A stretch of 13,141 bases of DNA from Bacillota bacterium (GTDB lineage Bacteria; Bacillota; Clostridia; Tissierellales; Peptoniphilaceae): the NCBI GenBank assembly GCA_023442775.1, contig JAEZXH010000025.1, positions 1-13,141 of the forward strand. Direction: 5' to 3'. The position numbers were made by a program, and so were the translations under genes. How positions within the stretch are numbered: the stretch's first letter is position 1; every line of letters starts with the position of its first letter. Of this stretch, positions 1 to 9,182 are shown one piece after another. The notes under the pieces are model-generated. The model was not told the DNA's origin. It ran no database searches and saw nothing but the letters and a program-made list of their open reading frames with translations.

Positions 1-9
1 TCCCATTGC

Positions 10-1008
10 ATGGAAAAAGTATCTTTAAAGGTAATTGCCAATCAAGTAGGCGTTTCCATAGCCACCGTATCCCTTGTTTTGAATGGAAAAAACAAAAACG
101 GACGCGTAAGCGCGGAAACATCAAAAAAGATTTTGGACAAAGCTGCCGAGTTGAATTATATGCCTAATTCATTGGCTAAAGGCCTTAGAATGGGGCGTTC
201 TAAATCTATTGGATTAATTGTTGCCGATATTTCCAACTCTTTTTTCGGCACATTGGCGTTACATATTCAGAAGTACGCCGAAAAGGAAGGGTATATTGTC
301 ATTATTGCCAATACGAACGAACAACTTGATGAAATGGAAAAAATGATCCGGTTTCTTAATGCGCATCAGGTAGACGGGCTAATCTTGGTACCTGCGGAAG
401 ATGGTGAAACACTGGTGAAAAAATTAATCGATGCTAAAATTCCGCTTGTTTTGGTCGATAGAAACTATCCTTTCATAGACGTGGATTCCGTAACGATTAA
501 TAATTTTGAGGTTTCAAATATAGCTGTTAAAGAACTGATAAAGAAAGGATGTGAAAATATTGCATTCATAACCTATAAAGAAAAACATCATCACATTGAC
601 GAAAGGAAAAGAGGATATGAAGTAGCTTTAAAGGCAGAAGGTATTTTTAAGGAAAATAATATTCTGGAAGTGCGATACGAGTTCCTGAAAACCGATATAG
701 AAAAGGCCATTTCAACGTTAATTCGAAGAAATCCGAAAATTGACGGATATTTTTTTGCTACGAACAGCATTTCTATATTAAGCGTAAAACAATTGCTGAA
801 AAATAATATTGACATATTTAATGATGTCAAAATTATGTGTTTCGACGAAAACGAAGCATACCATTTACTTCCTTACTCGCTTCCTTATATTAAACAACCC
901 ATCGAAAAAATGGCCAAGCAATCCATAGAATCTATTGTGGATCAAATTGAAAAAAGAAAAGAGTATTTTAAAAATAATATCATTCAGGCAGAACTTATTA
1001 CAGATTAA
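10..1008 (+). CDS. LacI/GalR-family transcriptional regulator
   Basis: A 332-residue sugar-responsive DNA-binding regulator, full length for the LacI/GalR family. The N-terminal helix-turn-helix spans about residues 5-27 (SLKVIANQVGVS then IATVSLVLNG). The hinge helix follows at about 52-62 (PNSLAKGLRMG), with Leu59 in the place of the family's minor-groove-intercalating leucine. The rest (about 66-330) is a periplasmic-binding-protein-like effector domain, starting SIGLIVADISNSFF and including DRNYP and IDGYFFATN. No signal peptide is present, so it is cytosolic. The start at 10 matches the usual family N-terminus, but the preceding nine bases hold no in-frame stop, so an upstream start cannot be excluded. 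It sits 44 bp before the isomerase gene, whose leader carries a LacI-type palindrome, so it probably controls this locus in response to a sugar from the target glycan. It looks more AT-rich than the next genes. The effector cannot be read from the sequence. Confidence 0.93.
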   Translation: MEKVSLKVIANQVGVSIATVSLVLNGKNKNGRVSAETSKKILDKAAELNYMPNSLAKGLRMGRSKSIGLIVADISNSFFGTLALHIQKYAEKEGYIVIIANTNEQLDEMEKMIRFLNAHQVDGLILVPAEDGETLVKKLIDAKIPLVLVDRNYPFIDVDSVTINNFEVSNIAVKELIKKGCENIAFITYKEKHHHIDERKRGYEVALKAEGIFKENNILEVRYEFLKTDIEKAISTLIRRNPKIDGYFFATNSISILSVKQLLKNNIDIFNDVKIMCFDENEAYHLLPYSLPYIKQPIEKMAKQSIESIVDQIEKRKEYFKNNIIQAELITD

Positions 1009-1032
1009 AAAATAAAAAATTTAATTATTCAG

Positions 1033-1044
1033 TTAAACGTTTAA
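1033..1044. promoter_or_regulatory. Candidate LacI-family operator
   Basis: TTAAACGTTTAA is a perfect 12-bp palindrome with a central CG, the usual form of LacI/GalR operators (AAACGTTT core). It lies in the 44-bp gap between the regulator and the isomerase gene and ends 8 bp before the isomerase start. A repressor bound here would block transcription into the operon. That the adjacent regulator binds it is inferred from proximity and form. AT-rich spacers can produce palindromes by chance, but the CG-centred shape is more specific than a simple A/T palindrome. Confidence 0.55.
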
Positions 1045-1052
1045 TTTAAAGT

Positions 1053-2828
1053 ATGAAAACAATTTATCCCAAAATCGGCATCCGTCCCATCATTGACGGA
1101 AGGCGTGGCGGAATACGCGAATCGTTGGAAGAAACAACCATGAATTTAGCAAAAAGCGCCGCGAAACTTTATTCCGAAACCTTAAAATACCCCGATGGGT
1201 CACCGGTTGAATGCGTAATTGCAGATACCACCATTGGCGGAGTGAAAGAAGCCGCTTTGTGCGCAGAAAAATTTGAAAAAGAAGGTGTTGGCTTAACTTT
1301 ATCGGTTACGCCTTGCTGGTGCTACGGTTCCGAAACCATTGATATGGACCCGCTTATTCCCAAAGCAATTTGGGGGTTCAACGGCACGGAGCGCCCTGGC
1401 GCGGTGTATCTTTCGGCTGCTTTGGCGGTTCACAACCAAAAAGGATTGCCCGCTTTCGGAATTTACGGAAAAAACGTGCAAGATGTAGGCGATAACACCA
1501 TCCCCGATGATGTGAAGGAAAAATTGCTTCGTTTTGCCCGTGCGGGATTGGCGGTAGCCATTATGCGTGGAAAATCGTATTTAGCCATTGGTTCCGTATC
1601 CATGGGAATTGGCGGTTCCATGGTAAACCCCGATTTCCTGCAGGAATATTTGGGAATGCGCACCGAACAAATTGATGCCAGTGAAATACTTCGTCGTATT
1701 GAACTGGAAATTTACGACAAAGAAGAGTTTGAAAAAGCCATGGCGTGGACAAAAGAGAAATGTATGGCACGTGAAGGCGAAGATTATAACCCTGAGCACC
1801 TGAAACACAGCCGTAATCAGAAAGATAAAGATTGGGAATTTGTGGTGAAAATGACGCTCATTATGCGCGATTTAATGATTGGCAACCCCAAATTGAATGA
1901 AATTGGTTTTGGCGAAGAGGCCCTGGGGCACAATGCCATTGCCGGAGGCTTTCAAGGGCAACGCCAATGGACCGACTTTTTACCCGACGGCGATTTTTCC
2001 GAAGCCATCTTAAACTCCTCTTTCGACTGGAACGGAAAACGCGAAGCCTTCACTTTTGCCACGGAAGACGATTATTTGAACGGCATCAGTATGCTTTTCA
2101 ATCATCTTCTTACCAACACCGCGCAAATATTTGCCGATGTGCGTACCTACTGGAGCCCCGAAGCCATTGAACGCGTAAGCGGCTGGAAACCCGAAGGAAG
2201 GCTTAAAGATGGCGCCATCCACCTCATCAATTCTGGTTCATGCACGTTAGACGGAACGGGCCTACAATCTGATAAAGAAGGCAATCCGGTGATGAAGCCG
2301 TTTTGGGAAATTACCGATGACGAAGTGGAGAAAATGTTGGAAGCAACCACGTGGCATCCCGCGTCGCTCGAATATATGCGTGGTGGCGGATATTCTTCGC
2401 AATTTCTCACACGGCCCGAAATGCCCGTAACAATGTGTCGCATCAACCTCATCAAAGGATTGGGTCCCGTACTTCAAATAGCCGAAGGGTGGACGGCAAC
2501 CTTCCCCGATGAAGTGTTTGACATCATCAATAAACGCACCGACAAAACGTGGCCCTCTACTTTCTTTGTGCCACGCATTACCGGAAAAGGGCGTTTTACC
2601 GATATCTATTCCGTTATGAATTATTGGGGGGCCAATCACGGAGCCATTAGTTACGGCCACATTGGAGCCGACTTAATTACATTGGCATCGGCTCTGTCAA
2701 TACCTGTGAATATGCACAACGTGGACGAAAACCTCATCTTCCGTCCCGATGCCTGGTCAGCTTTCGGATCCGATAACGAAGGGGCTGATTATAGAGCTTG
2801 TGCAACGTATGGGCCTCTCTATAAATAA
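1053..2828 (+). CDS. fucI: L-fucose isomerase / D-arabinose isomerase
   Basis: A cytosolic Mn-dependent ketol isomerase of 591 residues, the same length as E. coli FucI. The family converts L-fucose to L-fuculose and D-arabinose to D-ribulose. The three metal/catalytic residues can be placed by their motifs: Glu338 in ATEDD, Asp362 in FADVRTYWSPEAIERV, and His529 in NHGAISYGHIGAD, each one position from the E. coli residues (337, 361, 528). The start MKTIYPKIGIRPIIDGRRGG is typical of the family and no signal peptide is present. The stop is 16 bp before the start of the secreted GH172 gene, so the two are probably co-transcribed. No fuculokinase, aldolase or fucose permease is visible here, unlike a classical fucose operon. 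Beside GH172 genes the D-arabinose activity is the more likely physiological one; this is inference. Family assignment is very secure, substrate is not. Confidence 0.96.
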   Translation: MKTIYPKIGIRPIIDGRRGGIRESLEETTMNLAKSAAKLYSETLKYPDGSPVECVIADTTIGGVKEAALCAEKFEKEGVGLTLSVTPCWCYGSETIDMDPLIPKAIWGFNGTERPGAVYLSAALAVHNQKGLPAFGIYGKNVQDVGDNTIPDDVKEKLLRFARAGLAVAIMRGKSYLAIGSVSMGIGGSMVNPDFLQEYLGMRTEQIDASEILRRIELEIYDKEEFEKAMAWTKEKCMAREGEDYNPEHLKHSRNQKDKDWEFVVKMTLIMRDLMIGNPKLNEIGFGEEALGHNAIAGGFQGQRQWTDFLPDGDFSEAILNSSFDWNGKREAFTFATEDDYLNGISMLFNHLLTNTAQIFADVRTYWSPEAIERVSGWKPEGRLKDGAIHLINSGSCTLDGTGLQSDKEGNPVMKPFWEITDDEVEKMLEATTWHPASLEYMRGGGYSSQFLTRPEMPVTMCRINLIKGLGPVLQIAEGWTATFPDEVFDIINKRTDKTWPSTFFVPRITGKGRFTDIYSVMNYWGANHGAISYGHIGADLITLASALSIPVNMHNVDENLIFRPDAWSAFGSDNEGADYRACATYGPLYK

Positions 2829-2844
2829 TTTTAAAGTAGAAAAA

Positions 2845-4038
2845 ATGAAAACAAAAACACTTACCATTTTTGTATGCGTTATTCTCGGGTTTCTGTTTAG
2901 TTTTCCCGCTTATTCACAAACGAATTTTTCAGCAGAGATGTTCGATTTGGCTAAGCTGAAAACCGGCGTAAGAAATAAGAGAATATCGAGCGCCGACAAA
3001 ACCGGAGGAAACAGAGACCACTTGGAACCATTTGCTCCCGGTGAAAAGAGAACCATTGCCGAAATTAGCGGAACCGGTGTAATCAACCATATCTGGATTA
3101 CCATTGCGCCACCGCCCAACGAATTGAGCCGGAATGATATCATTATCCGGATGTATTGGGACGGAAACGATTATCCGTCCGTTGAGTCACCCATTGGGCC
3201 TTTCTTCGGACAAGGCTGGGACGAGCGCTATAACTATGCTTCTCTCCCTCTCTCGGCCGGCCCCGAAAATGGAACGGGATTAACAAGTTATTTTACCATG
3301 CCCTTTGAAAAAGGCGCACGAATAGAAATTGAAAATCAAACCGACAAAACTATCAACGCCTTCTATTTTTATGTAGATTATTTGGAAATGAATGAGTTAC
3401 CCCAAGATATGGGACGGTTTCACGCGTGGTATAACCACAGTTTAACCGAAGCGCTGCCCGAAGGCGAAACCGAATGGGCGCTCACAGGCCCGTGGAAACC
3501 CAACACACAAACCGACAGAAACTACGTTTTTATCGAGACCAAGGGAAAAGGACATTTCGTTGGAATTAATTATTACGTTCACTCCCCTACCCCAATGTGG
3601 TACGGCGAGGGCGATGATATGTGGTTTATCGATGGAGAAAAAACACCTTCGTTAATTGGTACCGGAACCGAAGACTTCTTCAACACTTCGTGGTGCCCTA
3701 AAGAACCGTTTTCACATCCCCATTTCGGCTATCCACGCGTGAATAACGATGTGGGATGGCTGGGACGTACGCACGTATATCGTTTTTTCATCAACGATCC
3801 CATTTTCTTTGAAACCGAAGTGAAAGGAACCATTGAGAGCGGGCACAACAATAACCTTACACTGGATTTAAGCACAGTTGCCTATTGGTATCAAGACACG
3901 GCCGTATCGCTTCCGCCCGCTCCAACCAAAGAAATGAGAAGGCCCAAACCATTTATCAACCATATGGACATGCACCGCTGGAGAGACGCGTGGCGGAAAG
4001 CAAAAGGAAACGACCCGCAGTTGTGGGGGAATGAGTGA
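2845..4038 (+). CDS. Secreted GH172 (DUF2961) glycoside hydrolase, first copy
   Basis: A 397-residue exported enzyme of the DUF2961/GH172 family, whose characterised members include exo-acting D-arabinofuranosidases and a difructose dianhydride I synthase/hydrolase. The chosen start gives a clear type I signal peptide (MKTKTLTIFV..., cleavage likely after PAYS at 21-24). An in-frame ATG at 2749 lies inside the isomerase gene and would bury that signal peptide, so it was rejected. The core runs from about residue 50 to 350. Two acidic motifs, WYGEGDD (Glu255) and GTGTEDFF (Glu276), are 21 residues apart. That spacing matches the two catalytic glutamates I recall for the Bifidobacterium GH172 enzyme (E270 and E291). 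With a signal peptide but no lipobox it should be periplasmic, trimming imported oligosaccharides. The gene lies 16 bp after fucI and 57 bp before susC. Exact linkage and sugar are inferred, not shown. Confidence 0.9.
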   Translation: MKTKTLTIFVCVILGFLFSFPAYSQTNFSAEMFDLAKLKTGVRNKRISSADKTGGNRDHLEPFAPGEKRTIAEISGTGVINHIWITIAPPPNELSRNDIIIRMYWDGNDYPSVESPIGPFFGQGWDERYNYASLPLSAGPENGTGLTSYFTMPFEKGARIEIENQTDKTINAFYFYVDYLEMNELPQDMGRFHAWYNHSLTEALPEGETEWALTGPWKPNTQTDRNYVFIETKGKGHFVGINYYVHSPTPMWYGEGDDMWFIDGEKTPSLIGTGTEDFFNTSWCPKEPFSHPHFGYPRVNNDVGWLGRTHVYRFFINDPIFFETEVKGTIESGHNNNLTLDLSTVAYWYQDTAVSLPPAPTKEMRRPKPFINHMDMHRWRDAWRKAKGNDPQLWGNE

Positions 4039-4054
4039 GGAAATACCATAGAGT

Positions 4055-4066
4055 AGAAACTTTTAA
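4055..4066. promoter_or_regulatory. Weak second operator-like site before susC
   Basis: AGAAACTTTTAA in the 57-bp spacer before the susC gene matches 9 of 12 positions of the perfect palindrome upstream of fucI, but its centre is CT rather than CG. It could be a second, weaker binding site for the same regulator. In such an AT-rich spacer the match may equally be chance. No convincing Bacteroides -33/-7 promoter is visible in this gap. Confidence 0.18.
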
Positions 4067-4095
4067 TTTTTAAGAAGCATATTTAAATTTATATT

Positions 4096-7000
4096 ATGAG
4101 AAAAAGAAAAATTGAAAACTTGTTTCTTATACTGCTACTAAGTATAGGAAATATTTTCGCTGCATTTTCAGATAACAATGAAATGCAGCAGTCGCCTAGA
4201 AAAGTAACCGGGCGTGTGATGGACGCAAGCGGAGAACTTCTGATAGGAGTGAACGTAATGGAACAAGGTACTACCAATGGCACCGTTACAGATATAAATG
4301 GTACATACACTATAACGGTTAACACTTCGCCCGCAACCTTGGTTTTCACCTATGTTGGATTTAAAACGCGTGAGGTTTCTGTTGGCAACCAGGGGATTAT
4401 GGATGTGACCTTGGAAGAGGACATTGAAGCGCTCGATGAAGTGGTTGTAGTTGGATTCGGCACACAGAAAAAAGCGTCGGTGGTTGGATCCATTACCAAT
4501 GTTGATCCCGGAAAGTTATCGTTAACCCCCACACGTTCGTTAAGTAACAATTTGGCAGGTATGGTTTCGGGTGTTATTGCCGTGCAACGAAGCGGTAACC
4601 CGTGGTTCAACAACTCCGATTTCTGGATTCGCGGTATCAGTACGTTTACCGGAAACGCTAATCCGATGGTGCTTGTGGATGGCATTGAACGCTCAATTCA
4701 TGACATTGACCCGGAAGAAATTGAATCGTTCTCGGTATTGAAAGACGCTGCTGCAAGCGCTGTATATGGTGTTCGTGGCGCTAACGGCGTTATTATGATC
4801 AACACCAAAAGAGGAAAAATAGGCAAACCACAGGTAGAAGTTAGGTTCGAAAAAGCATATACCTCTCCTATTAAGTTATTGGATTACATTGGCAGCGTAC
4901 CCTATTTGGAACTTGTCAATGAAATGAATGCCGATAACGGAAGAGCACCTTTTGCAAGCGAAGCCACTTTATTGAATTACAAACATCAAACCGATCCGGA
5001 GTTGTATCCCGATGTAAATTGGTGGAATGTAGTGGCAAAAGAACATGCCGATAACACCAAAGCAAATGTAAGCATCAACGGAGGAACCGATATTTTGCGC
5101 TACGCGCTGGTGGTGGGTTACTACGACGAAAACGGAATTATCAGAAGAGACCCCAAGCAGGATTGGGATTCTTCACTGAAAGTGAGTCGTTATACGGTTC
5201 GCTCTAATGTCGATGTAAACGTTACACCCACCACCCTGGTGAGAATTAACTTAGGAGGTTTCCTTCAAACACGAAATGGCCCACCAAGAGGAAATGCAGA
5301 CTATAAACCCGGTGAAATTCCTGTTAACGAAGAAAGCAATACCGGCATCTTTTATCATGCCATGAGAATCCCGCCATATCTTCATCCGCCCATTTATGCC
5401 GATGGTAAAATTCCACGTGTTTTTGCCAAAGAAAATCCGTGGGCGTGGGCAACACAACGGGGTTTTGAAAAATTAAATAACAGTAAAATTGAGGCATTAA
5501 CCTCCATAGAGCAAGATTTAAAGTTTTTAACCCCAGGTTTATCCATGAAATTATCATTCGCTTTCGATAAATTTTCCGGAAATTCAGTAAACCGCGCAAA
5601 AACTCCCGATTATTATAATCCGGCATCGGCAAGAGACGAGAACGGAAACCTTATTACTACTATATCGCATCACGGAGAGCAGTTTTTGGGGCACAGCCGT
5701 GGGGCAGAATGGGGAGATCAAAGTATCTATTTGGAAGGAATGCTTTCTTATAATCATGTTTTCAATGGTGTTCACGACATTAACTCCATGCTTCTATATA
5801 ACCAGAAAAACTATGATAGAGGCGATGCGCTTCCCTATCGTACGCAAGGCATTGCCGGAAGATTTTCCTATACGTTCGACAGAAGATATGTGGGTGAATT
5901 TAACTTTGGCTATAATGGTTCAGAAAACTTTGCTCCCGGAAAAAGGTTTGGCTTTTTTCCCGCTGCGGCTGTAGGTTGGATTATTTCTCAGGAAGAATTT
6001 ATGCAATCTGTCAACAATGTTGTTTCAAATTTGAAAATCAGAGGTTCCTGGGGTAAAGCCGGAAATAGTATTCTTGGCAGGAATATGTGGGATAGGCGCT
6101 TTGCTTATATATCCACCATTGTTAATACAGGGTCGTACCGATGGGGCACTGAAAACAATGTCTACAGATTAGGTCGTGCCGAAGGAGATATCGGGGTTCC
6201 TGATTTAACTTGGGAAACCGTTACAAAAAGCAATGTAGGCTTGGAATTGGGTTTATGGAATAATTCGATAAACTATACGATTGATTTCTTTAAAGAACAA
6301 CGCAGAGATATATTTATGGAGAGGAAAAATGTTCCCGGATCGGCCGGTTTTAACAGAACCGTTTGGGCTAATTTCGGGAAAGTAGACAACCAAGGAATAG
6401 ATATGTCGTTAACCGCCAACAAACAAATAAATAGAGATTGGCATGTTTCAGCCATTGCAAACTATACATTTGCACGGAATAAGGTAGTTGAAATTGATGA
6501 ACCGGCGTCCATAGTTGGAACATATCGTTCGGCAACGGGGCATCCCGTTGGACAATTGTTCGGTTTAGTTGCGGAAGGACTTTTCACGGCAGATGATTTC
6601 GATGAAAACGGACGGCTCAAAGAAGGAATTCCTGTACAAAACTTTAGCGATGTGAATAACTTACGTCCCGGAGATATTAAATACCGCGATATGAACGGGG
6701 ATGGATTAATCAGTGCCGTGGACGCTACCGCTATTGGAGGTACACGAGTTCCGGAAATTATTTACGGATTCGGAGCCAACATAAAATATAGAGCAGTCGA
6801 TTTTGGATTTTTCTTTCAGGGAGCAGGCAAAACATATCAAATATTAGGAGGAGAAAGTTGGCTTCCGGGTTCTGTTTTGGGTGCCGGAAATATCTTTTCC
6901 AACGTAAACGATCGGTGGACTCCCGAAAATCCAAGCCAAGATGTTTTTTGGCCTCGGTTGGGTGACAGAGCGGTTGCCAATAACGAGCAAAACTCCACGT

Positions 7001-7239
7001 GGTGGTTGCGCGATATGAGTTTCTTGAGATTAAAAAACATTGAACTGGGTTATATGTTTCCACGTACACTAACCAATAGAATTGGCGTGAGAGATTGCCG
7101 TTTATTTGTGAGGGGATCTAATTTGCTCACATTTTCAAAATTTAAACTCTGGGATCCGGAATTAGAAACAAGAAACGGACTCACATATCCACAGATGAAA
7201 TCGGTTTCGGTAGGTTTAAGCATTAATTTCAACAACTAA
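4096..7239 (+). CDS. SusC-like TonB-dependent outer-membrane transporter
   Basis: A 1047-residue outer-membrane barrel that imports glycan fragments with TonB energy. In order: a signal peptide (about 1-24), a carboxypeptidase-regulatory-like domain (about 37-110, VTGRVMDASGELLIGVNV ... YVGFKT), the SusC signature LDEVVVVGFGTQKK (113-126), a plug domain with FWIRGISTF, PMVLVDGIE, SVLKDAAASAVYGVRGANG and VIMINTKRGK (to about 240), and a long barrel region ending in the aromatic/Asn-rich strand SVGLSINFNN. No STN secretin-like domain precedes the regulatory-like domain, so it gives no sign of signalling to an anti-sigma factor, which fits control by LacI instead. The SusD partner starts 11 bp downstream, the usual paired arrangement. 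The transported sugar cannot be deduced from the protein itself. Confidence 0.96.
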   Translation: MRKRKIENLFLILLLSIGNIFAAFSDNNEMQQSPRKVTGRVMDASGELLIGVNVMEQGTTNGTVTDINGTYTITVNTSPATLVFTYVGFKTREVSVGNQGIMDVTLEEDIEALDEVVVVGFGTQKKASVVGSITNVDPGKLSLTPTRSLSNNLAGMVSGVIAVQRSGNPWFNNSDFWIRGISTFTGNANPMVLVDGIERSIHDIDPEEIESFSVLKDAAASAVYGVRGANGVIMINTKRGKIGKPQVEVRFEKAYTSPIKLLDYIGSVPYLELVNEMNADNGRAPFASEATLLNYKHQTDPELYPDVNWWNVVAKEHADNTKANVSINGGTDILRYALVVGYYDENGIIRRDPKQDWDSSLKVSRYTVRSNVDVNVTPTTLVRINLGGFLQTRNGPPRGNADYKPGEIPVNEESNTGIFYHAMRIPPYLHPPIYADGKIPRVFAKENPWAWATQRGFEKLNNSKIEALTSIEQDLKFLTPGLSMKLSFAFDKFSGNSVNRAKTPDYYNPASARDENGNLITTISHHGEQFLGHSRGAEWGDQSIYLEGMLSYNHVFNGVHDINSMLLYNQKNYDRGDALPYRTQGIAGRFSYTFDRRYVGEFNFGYNGSENFAPGKRFGFFPAAAVGWIISQEEFMQSVNNVVSNLKIRGSWGKAGNSILGRNMWDRRFAYISTIVNTGSYRWGTENNVYRLGRAEGDIGVPDLTWETVTKSNVGLELGLWNNSINYTIDFFKEQRRDIFMERKNVPGSAGFNRTVWANFGKVDNQGIDMSLTANKQINRDWHVSAIANYTFARNKVVEIDEPASIVGTYRSATGHPVGQLFGLVAEGLFTADDFDENGRLKEGIPVQNFSDVNNLRPGDIKYRDMNGDGLISAVDATAIGGTRVPEIIYGFGANIKYRAVDFGFFFQGAGKTYQILGGESWLPGSVLGAGNIFSNVNDRWTPENPSQDVFWPRLGDRAVANNEQNSTWWLRDMSFLRLKNIELGYMFPRTLTNRIGVRDCRLFVRGSNLLTFSKFKLWDPELETRNGLTYPQMKSVSVGLSINFNN

Positions 7240-7250
7240 TTCATATAGAA

Positions 7251-9152
7251 ATGAAAAAACAATTATATATAACACTCTTTCTTTCGCTTATTTTGAGCGT
7301 AACAAGTTGTTCTGATTATTTGGATTATCAGCCCGATGATTTCCTAACAATGGAAATGATTTTTACGGATAAAATCAGAACAGAAGATTGGATGGCAAGC
7401 GTTTATTCTTCCATTCCAAGCCCTATGTGGGGATATTTCAAAGATCACGGGTTTAACATTATGGGCGATGATATAACTATTCCCCAAGAATGGCAGCCAT
7501 TCGGCTGGAGAAATGTATATTCTTATACAACTGCAAACTGGAGCCCCATATCGGATTGGAACCCGAACTATTGGGTTGAACTGCCAAAACGGATTCGTAC
7601 GGGTTTGGTTTTTCTCGAAAACGTACGGGTAATTCCCGAGGCCGGTCTCACTCAGCAATATGTCGATCAAATGAAAAACGAAGTTCGTTTTCTTATTGCT
7701 TACTATTATTCATTAATGATAGAGTTGTACGGCCCCATTCCTTTCGCGCCCGGTGTCATTTACGCTGTTGATGCGCCCGCGTCTGAATTAATGATAAGCC
7801 AAACGCCGTATGACGAAATTGTTGATTGGATTGATAAGGAACTAAAAGATGTTTCAACCAAACTTCCGGCAGTATACCCTGATAATAACGATTGGGGAAG
7901 AGCTACCTCTATTATGGCTTTGGCAATCAGGGCAAGGACATTGCTCTTTGCGGCCAGTCCGTTGTTTAATGGCAACCCCGATTTGAAAGATTGGCAAAAC
8001 AACGAAGGCGTAAATTTATTTAAATCCGGTGTAGATGCCCAAAAATGGGAAAAAGCAGCTGCTGCACACAAGGAATTGATTGACGCGGCACGAGCGGCAG
8101 AATACGACTTGTATAAAGAGTACAATCCCGATGGCAGCATTGATCCCTTCATGTCGTATTACAATATGTCATTGAAAAGATTTTCCGACGGAAACAAAGA
8201 AATCTTATTCGGAAGGCCCGATAACCCCAGCTTGGGAAGTTTTCAAGCCCATCATTTGCCCAAAGGCATTGGTGGAAACGCGGGTATGGGTGTAACCCAA
8301 GAACTAGTTGACGCTTTTTATATGAAAAACGGACTTGTTCCCATTTTGGGATACAACGAGGATGGCTCTCCCATTATTAATCCGGCTTCCGGATATGTTG
8401 AAAAAGGATTTTCTGATGCTGCGGAAGTAAGAAACACCAAATGGAGAGGAGCAGAAGGCCCCGAGCGTATTGCCGGAAGGGTAACGTTAGACGGAACATA
8501 CAATATGTATTGCAACCGTGAACCCCGTTTTTATGTATCGGTTATTTACAATGAAGCGTGGTTGGGCGTAGACAACAGAAGGGTTGAATTTCTACAAAAA
8601 GGTGGCCGCGACACAGGCGAAACCTTCGATGCGCCGCAAAACGGATACAACGTGAGAAAAAGAATTAGCTTGGAGGTGTTTCCTCGTGAAAACCGACATC
8701 CCTATCAGCCGGGTATTTTGTATCGCTTGGCCGAAGCCTATTTGGGATATGCCGAAGCCATCAATGAATCGCAAGGGCCAAACAGTACGGTATATGAGTA
8801 TGTGAACCTGGTAAGGCAACGTGCCGGAATTCCCGATTTGCAAGCCGGTTTAACCCAACAACAAATGCGTGAGGCTATTCAGCAGGAAAGACGCGTTGAG
8901 TTTAACTGCGAAGGAATTCGTTTTAACGATGTGCGGCGCTGGAAATTGGGAGAAAAATATTTCAACACAAGACTGTTTGGAATGAATTTTAATGGATCAA
9001 AGAAAAGCGACGATCCAAATGATCCTGAAGCCTTTTACAAAAGAACATTCTACAAGAACCGCTATTTTAATAAAAGAATGTATCTATGGCCGGTTCCGCA
9101 AGCGCAAATGGACATTAATCCCAATCTCGTGCAGGCGCCCGGATATAATTAG
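7251..9152 (+). CDS. SusD/RagB-family glycan-binding lipoprotein
   Basis: A 633-residue surface lipoprotein that caps the SusC barrel and captures glycan. The signal peptide ends in the lipobox VTSC with the lipidated Cys20, followed by SDYLDYQPDD, the usual SusD start. An N-terminal SusD-like region covers roughly residues 20-300, including the TPR-like helices (LIAYYYSLMIELYGPIPF; AIRARTLLFAASPLFNGNPD). The C-terminal RagB/SusD part is recognisable by YRLAEAYLGYAEAINES, VNLVRQRAGIPDL and EERRVEFNCEGIRFNDVRRWK-type sequence (here QERRVEF), then LWPVPQAQMDINPNLVQAPG at the end. It directly follows susC and precedes another lipoprotein gene by 30 bp, all likely on one transcript. The family call is secure; ligand identity is unknown. 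Confidence 0.96.
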   Translation: MKKQLYITLFLSLILSVTSCSDYLDYQPDDFLTMEMIFTDKIRTEDWMASVYSSIPSPMWGYFKDHGFNIMGDDITIPQEWQPFGWRNVYSYTTANWSPISDWNPNYWVELPKRIRTGLVFLENVRVIPEAGLTQQYVDQMKNEVRFLIAYYYSLMIELYGPIPFAPGVIYAVDAPASELMISQTPYDEIVDWIDKELKDVSTKLPAVYPDNNDWGRATSIMALAIRARTLLFAASPLFNGNPDLKDWQNNEGVNLFKSGVDAQKWEKAAAAHKELIDAARAAEYDLYKEYNPDGSIDPFMSYYNMSLKRFSDGNKEILFGRPDNPSLGSFQAHHLPKGIGGNAGMGVTQELVDAFYMKNGLVPILGYNEDGSPIINPASGYVEKGFSDAAEVRNTKWRGAEGPERIAGRVTLDGTYNMYCNREPRFYVSVIYNEAWLGVDNRRVEFLQKGGRDTGETFDAPQNGYNVRKRISLEVFPRENRHPYQPGILYRLAEAYLGYAEAINESQGPNSTVYEYVNLVRQRAGIPDLQAGLTQQQMREAIQQERRVEFNCEGIRFNDVRRWKLGEKYFNTRLFGMNFNGSKKSDDPNDPEAFYKRTFYKNRYFNKRMYLWPVPQAQMDINPNLVQAPGYN

Positions 9153-9182
9153 AGAGTTTTCAATTTATAAATATAAAGACAA

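Noticed and set aside
2749..2844. In-frame upstream ATG that would extend the first GH172 protein by 32 residues into fucI
   Set aside because: It lies within the isomerase reading region in another frame and would put 32 residues before a clear signal peptide; the ATG at 2845 has an A-rich leader and gives a normal exported protein.
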